From Magnolia sinica (lineage: Eukaryota; Streptophyta; Magnoliopsida; Magnoliales; Magnoliaceae), in the NCBI RefSeq assembly GCF_029962835.1, contig NC_080575.1, positions 40,524,336-40,588,335 on the forward strand: 64,000 nucleotides of DNA, written 5' to 3'. The notes under the pieces were generated by a model. It saw nothing but the letters and a program-made list of their open reading frames with translations. It was not told the origin of the DNA and made no database searches. How positions within the stretch are numbered: position 1 is the first letter of the stretch; each line of letters opens with the position of its first letter. The position numbers were made by a program, and so were the translations under genes. Below, in pieces: positions 58,210 through 64,000 of the stretch.

Positions 58210-58915
58210 ATGCCACCTAAGGGCTCGCGAAGTACGACATGTCTCACCCTCGATGACTCGATTGATGGGGCTCCTTCCCTAAGCGATAGCCACCTGGACC
58301 CCAGTTCTGGCCCAACTCACGAGACTATGTCAGATTCTCAGCCGGCCACTGGCCCCACTAATGAGCCGGCACCTATTGCACCATCGATCCCTGAGCAAAA
58401 CCTTGCGTCAACTTTGACGCCGCATGTATCTCAATCTGCTCCTCCTACTAATAGTTTGGAGCAGATGATGCTGCTGATGCAACAGCAACAGCAGCAACAG
58501 AAGTTTTTTACCACCATGGCAGGAATATTTGCCCAAAGCATGGGTGTGGCCCCACCTGCACCTCTTGTGCAGTTTGCGGGCAGTACGAGTGCTACCGACC
58601 TCTTCGAGCGATTCCAACGCTCCCGAACTCCTACATTTGTGGGTACTCATAGACCTGAGGAGGCTGAGTATTAGCTTGACTGCATCTCTAAGATGCTGAA
58701 GCTGCTGCACTACACTGAGGCAGAGCAGGTGGAACTGGCCACCTGCATGTTCGAGAAGGAGGCCAGCTTCTAGTGGAACAGCGTCCTTCAGACCGTTGCT
58801 GTCAGATATGTCAGGACGTGGGAGGCCTTCGAGACCCGCTTCCACGAGAAGTATTATCCTCTCATGTATCGACATGAAAAGGAGGGCGAGTTCCTCCGCC
58901 TTTGACAGGGAAATA
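58210..58915 (+). pseudogene. A2 gag (chromovirus/Del-like), truncated
   Basis: Starts MPPKGSRSTTC and has a Pro/Ser/Thr-rich N-terminus and a Gln run (LLMQQQQQQQKFF, near 58470-58510). The gag core then reads LFERFQRSRTPTFVGTHRPE, continuing through stops as LDCISKMLKLLHYTEAEQVE, LATCMFEKEASF-stop-W and RTWEAFETRFHEKYYP, to EFLRL-stop-Q. The 'P.F.G...P..AE.WL..I.K' plan is typical of Del/Tekay-type gag. Stops at 58672, 58771 and 58903. After GEFLRL the sequence is unrelated non-coding, so the gag C-terminus and zinc knuckle are lost with pol. Confidence 0.8.
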
Positions 58916-59836
58916 ACCGCGGGCTACAGTAAAATGTTATAAGCTTCTTATTCCCTTGTAAATTCCAAATTCATACCGCATCGAGGAGATATCCCTCTTC
59001 TTTCCTTTCCCACAGCCTTATGTTGCTAACATGCCAAATTTCTGGAATATTTTAGAACTCTCGGCTCTTCCTTCCCTCCCGAAGTTAATGAAATCAAAGT
59101 GCAATCTACCCATAACCCCCTAGCCATATGATCGATGTGGTGACGTATAAATATAATTTTAGGAGATTGAAAACCCTTCTAGTATAGCCTTTTAATTATG
59201 AGCACCATAGAAGAACTTATTATCCGCCACGTTAAACATAGGTTAAACAAGAACTCTTATTGAACAAGACCCGAAGGACAACCTTATAAACATGAGGCTT
59301 GAACCTCCTAATGAATTATAATACTCCTTAAATACTTAGGATGATCAGGTTTCAGAATTTCAGAACCATATCCCTAAGAGGCATTCGCGACTTAACTCCA
59401 TTCTCAATCCTGGGTGATTACCAGAGGACTCACTGCTTTGACCAAGTAGAAGACAAGGATCCATCAGGATTAGGGAGGGATACAACGAGTTGTCTGCCCT
59501 GGTCAGGTGGGCAATCGACGTATCGGATTTGAGCCTACCACAACTGTCTTTCCGTATTAGCCCAATCATAAAGAGTAAATTATACCACCCTTAGGTAAAC
59601 TTTATCATCAAACACTTAGCACAATAATACTGATTTGGACATTTATTTCCAAACCTTAAAGGTAGAAACTTGTAAGGGGGGTAGATCAATATGAGCTAGG
59701 CTGATGTAGTTATTATATACCCTACCACGTATATAAACCTGAAACCAACAAGACTAAGCAAAATGAAATAATAAAACCTCTACTTAATACCTTTAGGCAA
59801 TTTCGGGGATGAAATTGTTCTTTAAGGGGGGTAGAT
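58916..59836 (+). other. A2 non-coding remainder and polypurine tract
   Basis: No pol domain is recognisable here. Only the last ~35 bases (GGGGATGAAATTGTTC, then TTTAAGGGGGGTAGAT) look like the normal end of chromovirus pol plus polypurine tract. The interval is therefore either a deletion scar filled by unrelated sequence or a strongly decayed segment. Confidence 0.7.
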
Positions 59837-62800
59837 TGTAACGTCCTGGAAAAATCCGTACAAAGACCCAAGTATCAGCTCAGGCAGAAATCACTAAGGA
59901 CTAAATCCTTTAGAAATTAGATGAGAATTAACTAAGTGCTAAACAAGATTACCTGTGAAATTAGTATTAATCACTTTAAATACGATCTATAAGACCTAAA
60001 ATGAGTAGAACCGTTGACGCTACATTACCCTGAAACTTAGGATCCATCTCAAAACCCAGTTGCTCTCGGGAGCATCATGAAACTCCGTATTGGACCTGGA
60101 CAGCACGTCGAAAGTTCGATTACTGTGAAACCATACAGTTAGGACCGCATTCCTGGACTTAACGACTACCTCAGAAATCAAGTCATAATAATATCCAAAA
60201 ATGCACAACTTAAGCTCAGAGCGAAGTGTGTGAGAAACGTGAATATCTTTAGAAAATGAACTGGGACTTAAGTGAATTGAGTCGTTTCACTGGTAGGCCA
60301 AATCTAAGGATTCAGACTATCAGAATCTGACCCAATTACACCCTCGGATCAGGGGAAATTTTCAACACATGTCAGTATACTAGTGGCCCTGATCGAGTAT
60401 TGGTGACCATTAAACTGAAACTGGTCCGCCACGGTTGATCTGTAAACCCGATCGGACCGAAAACCTAACTTGATCTAGATCCTATGTCTGGGAACTTAAG
60501 TCCGACCGCACATAGAGAAGGGTCCTCCAGAAGTGCTCCGTTGGATCGGAACAGTCCCTATTTGGCTATAACCTAAGTATACCATGGCCATGGGGCCATT
60601 GAGCTCACGTTTGAGCCTATATAAGGGTCTCGAACCCTCACTCTCTCATTCCATACAAATTTGGAAAACCCTAAGAGAGAGGAGAGAAAAGAGAAGGAAA
60701 GAAAGAGAAAGTGGGAGAGAGTCGGCGTTTCTTCCTGGGATTCAATCTCATTACTCCACGTGCTAATCCACCATTCATATATCGCTTTTCTGGCAATTCC
60801 GATCCCATTTTTAGGTAAGAAAACCTAATCCTAATTCGTTTTAGGGTTTCAAATAGAGTGAATGATGAATTAGCTAACCTATTTCATACTTTAGGTTGTC
60901 GTTGTGTCGTAGACAACAAATTAAAGAATGAACTGAGTTCGTTATGAGTCTACTAGTGAAAGGTGCGGACTATAAATGTTTAGGTTATGGTTTTCAAGGC
61001 TTTTAATGTCAGTTAACAATTTATGACTGACTTGAATGTTATCACATGCTCAACTGCGATGTTTCCCGCACTTTACATATATATATGAAGTATGTTGAAT
61101 ATAGTGTATTCTATGTGTTTGTTGATATGTCTAAATGAATATGGAATTTAAATTTGTGCTTGCCATGATTATTAGCTATGGATATATGCTTGTTGTGTAT
61201 GTTACAACTCTTTTGAAAAAGGGGCTTACCGGGATGTACATTGTAACTAGTCTATTACATGTGTAATATGTGTAGACTAAGTGTTTGATAAAATGCCTGA
61301 ATGAGGAAATGTTTGTTTAAATGCATGTAATGAGGGTGTTGAGATAGGATTCTCAATTCCCTTAACTATGGCTATAGTTTCCTTTATGTAACCTACATCG
61401 CTACTACGTGCTTTATGGTTGAAATGCCTATGTATGCTAACATGTACCCTGTGTGTTCGTTGAAATGCTCATATGAGATTTGTATTTGAACATGCTATTT
61501 AGCTTAATGTGAATACTACTGTATGAAATGTGATTGGGGCTACGACGTAGTCCAGGCAATCGGTAATGGTTTACGATAGGTTGTCGTACTACTTAGCCAT
61601 GATAGACATGCCCGATGAATCCAAGTCGTACGCTGCTAGTCGACGGTGGTTAGGCCACGCAGAGTGCTTGTGCGCTCCATGTCGATCGGCTCGACATATG
61701 CTCGTACCAGTCGAGCTTGTCAAGTAACCCGATTGACCCAATGTATGTTCACCATGTATGGACGTTATTGCTTGAACCTAAGGTACCAAACTCACCAGTG
61801 GAAACCCCGTTAACCTTGGTACCTCGATCAGCTAAGACTCATGAGCCGGACATAGTGGTATGGGATACCGTGGTCATACTGTCGGCCTACGCTGGGGTGA
61901 CGAGACTCCCCATAGTGTCCAGTGAGTAATCCAAACTCGTGAGCCAAATATGGTGGTATGGGAAACTGTATTCGAGCTGTCGTCTTACACTGGCGCAGGC
62001 TAGCTGTGGTCTCCAGTCGGGTTGGTGACGAGCCTTCAAAAATATACTGCCAGTTGGTAGGGCGTTGGTGCAATGACCTCAAGCATACTCTGAGACTGCG
62101 TTGAGGCGACGAGCCTTTTCGTAGCAACTAGAGTATAAATTAGGCCTACACTGATCAGGTGACGAGCCCTTTATAGTGACCTAAAACCGTAACATCGTAT
62201 GAGATTTACTAGGACTGACTACCCTAGAATGGATCATTGTTTAGAAAATGATATAAGGGAGGTACCTTATCTTCCCAATCTTACTGTATGAATAAACCAA
62301 AGTAAGAACCTGGCTAATCACGTGCATGCACCACATTACGTGTGCCTTTGGCATAACAGGTCAAGCACTGAGGAAGGGTTGCATGCCACAATCGTGAGAT
62401 GAAATCGCTGAGGGAGCGCAGGCGATGGTATGCATCACTATTTCATATCATTCTTGCATTAATAAAAGTACTTAGGACCTGATTGTTGTATTGTGTTATC
62501 ATTACTGCTTGACTGAATTGATAACATGTTAACCTTTGTTTTATTATTCCACTGAGTTAATCACTCACTCCCACATTACAGGACGGTGTTTTAAACACCA
62601 TCCAGACCCTGTTTTAGTTTCAGATGATGGCGATGTTTGCGAAACGGATCCGGACTTTTATGATGATGAGGGTTTCTCCTATATGCAGCTATCAGGCGGG
62701 TCTATGTAGACCATGTTCTGATAGACAAGGTTACAGGGATGCTGATTAGATGTCATTACACTTGTTATTTTGCACCTTTGGAACACCCATATATCTTCAT

Positions 62801-63080
62801 TTTGTTCATTTTTGGAGTATACATGTATATATTTATCCTGGAATCATGTTCACACTCTTGTGACTTACAACAGTTTATTTATTTTATATATTTATCACAG
62901 TCTTCCGCTTGCGAAAGTTAACTATCTCTGGAGTATGATATGCTGTTTTAGTATAATCCCACTCATGTTTAATGCACTAATATGAACAACATTCAATCAT
63001 CATTATCTATGTTACATAAGTGATGCGTTGGAACTCGGGAGCTGAGCTTCTGCTCGACCCCCGATTTTCAGGGCGTTACA
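59837..63080 (+). repeat. Right LTR of A2, complete (3.2 kb)
   Basis: TGTAACGTCCTGG...CAGGGCGTTACA. Collinear with the left LTR and with the A1 LTR in reverse. TATA box at 60618-60624 (GCCTATATAAGGGTC), followed by a GA-rich tract. No gene. Confidence 0.93.
60618..60624 (+). promoter_or_regulatory. TATA box in A2 right LTR
   Basis: TATATAA, conserved in all three family A LTRs of the window, with the same downstream GA-rich tract and GGGTTTCAAATAG segment. Confidence 0.6.
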
Positions 63081-64000
63081 AAAAGGGAGGGGGTGCTCCA
63101 ACGTCCAGTGTCCAGACTACGGACGGTCTGTATCATTGTTGGCCCCACATGTGGGTGCCACACAAACATCCCAGTGGGCCCCACAAATGTACGGTTGGGA
63201 TATAACACATATCTCATGTGAGCCCATGCTTGCTGACACAATACAACAACTAGATGGCTACATGGGTCCCACCGTCCCACACAGTGGACAGTGTGGATCA
63301 ACACATAAATCCGGTGGGTCCCATGTAAGTGGACAGCATGGATTCATCATAGGTGGGCTACACAATCATCACACAAAAAAAAGAAAAGAAAAGAGAGGAA
63401 GAGGGAGAGAGAAAGACACACGTGAGGTGGGGGAGCTCCGCCACTATGAGCTCCCCTAAATCTTACATTGCATCAAGATGGGTCCCAAAATAGGTGGGCC
63501 CTACTTCTAAATTACAATGTACAATTACGAACACTCACCTATGATCTTCTCCTCCTTCCGCCAAAGTATGCTAGAGCTCCAATGGATGGACTCAACGGTT
63601 GAGATCGATCATGGAGGGTGGGATTGGATGGTAGGAAGGTGGGCCACACCTAGCTCTTTCTCATAGAGAGCTTAGACATTCACCTCCCATGATTGCTTGG
63701 GAGAATGACTTTGAAAATGAGAGAGAGAGAGTAGTGATGGATGGATGGAGTGGGTGTTGTAAGAAATGAGAATGGGAAGTATGGGTTGGTTTGAATTTGG
63801 TGTAAAGGTGGAATGGGTGGGGAGAGAGAGTGTTGACTTGGGAAAAGAGAGAATGGGTGCATGTACTTGGGATAGGGTGAGGTGGCATTAGGGTATGGAG
63901 GGTGTACTTGACTTGATTGATGTGATAGGCCGTAGAGATTCTCTTGGTATTTGCAATGCATGGCGTTTTCCTCGAACTGAACGCGGGCCCACATCTCCTG
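63081..64000 (-). repeat. Family B LTR copy B4, second part (runs off window)
   Basis: Reverse-complement match to B3 38008-39790: GGACACTGGA, the GA/CT-rich block, GGTGGGCCACACCTAGC, CCCATCCC... and, at the very end, CGAACTGAACGCGGGCCCAC (B3 equivalent near 38010-38030). It continues the LTR interrupted at 52958; the LTR start should lie about 220 bases beyond the right edge. Confidence 0.85.

Larger units (their letters stand above)
52959..63080 (+). mobile_element. Element A2: pol-less family A gypsy-type element with extra pre-gag ORF
   Basis: Left LTR 52959-55786 (5' truncated), primer site TGGTATCAGAGC 55790-55801, internal region ~4 kb, purine tract AAGGGGGGTAGAT (59824-59836), right LTR 59837-63080. 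The internal part encodes ORF1 (56674-57900) and a chromovirus-style gag (58210-58910) but no protease, RT, RNase H or integrase. It would depend on enzymes from elsewhere. It interrupts LTR B4. Because the first ~420 bases of the left LTR and some B4 sequence are missing together, a deletion at the left junction followed insertion, so no TSD remains. Confidence 0.88.

Noticed and set aside
58408-58875. 155-codon minus-strand frame
   Set aside because: It is the antisense shadow of the A2 gag, driven by the Gln/Leu repeat; the plus strand has a clear gag core.

Overview
This is plant nuclear DNA, almost entirely nested transposable elements, with one intact host gene. Plant hallmarks are Ty3/gypsy and Ty1/copia retrotransposons with initiator-tRNA-Met or tRNA-Asp primer-binding sites, Mutator-type and Tourist-type MITEs, a tRNA-derived SINE, and an intronless glyoxal/galactose-oxidase-like (GLOX) gene. 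The GGGCCCACC-rich MITE-like sequence (a 'permanent' phrase such as ggacggtgtggat...catcatggtgggcccac) recurs dozens of times. From general familiarity this suggests a magnoliid (Laurales/Magnoliales) genome, but that is inference.

Layout, left to right. (1) 1-3724: 5' end of a gypsy element on the minus strand ('family A', 3.2 kb LTR). (2) 4336-14781: several LTRs of a second family ('B') with very long LTRs containing two minisatellite arrays; MITE-like sequence lies between them. (3) 14782-17020: decayed SIRE-type copia gag/protease. (4) 17052-20811: a cluster of five MITEs. (5) 21009-22682: the GLOX gene, with a long hairpin and a MITE in its proximal upstream region. (6) 22683-25760: tandem duplication and an old B-family LTR. 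(7) 25999-26148: SINE with target-site duplication. (8) 26684-50851: a copia element with SIRE-type RT and an env-position ORF.

The copia element is split at 29903 by an 18-kb Athila/Tat-like gypsy element ('C', 29903-48224, TSD CTTCA). C is itself split inside pol by a 7-kb chimeric insertion (36829-43878, TSD ATGTG), which restores an open C reading frame when removed with one TSD copy. Downstream, a minus-strand B LTR (50852-52958 and 63081-64000) sits in the copia 3' LTR and is interrupted by a pol-less family-A element ('A2', 52959-63080) that carries an extra ORF ahead of gag.

Nearly all TE reading frames contain stops or frameshifts, and several catalytic residues are lost, so autonomous activity is unlikely. 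The main unusual points are the chimeric TSD-flanked insertion with unlike termini and inverted short LTRs, the apparent sharing of a 'putative plant transposon protein'-like ORF between a copia and a gypsy element, the 6-kb minisatellite-bearing LTRs, and the strong hairpin in front of GLOX. Element identities rest on motif reading and visual self-comparison of the window; no alignment or database search was run.
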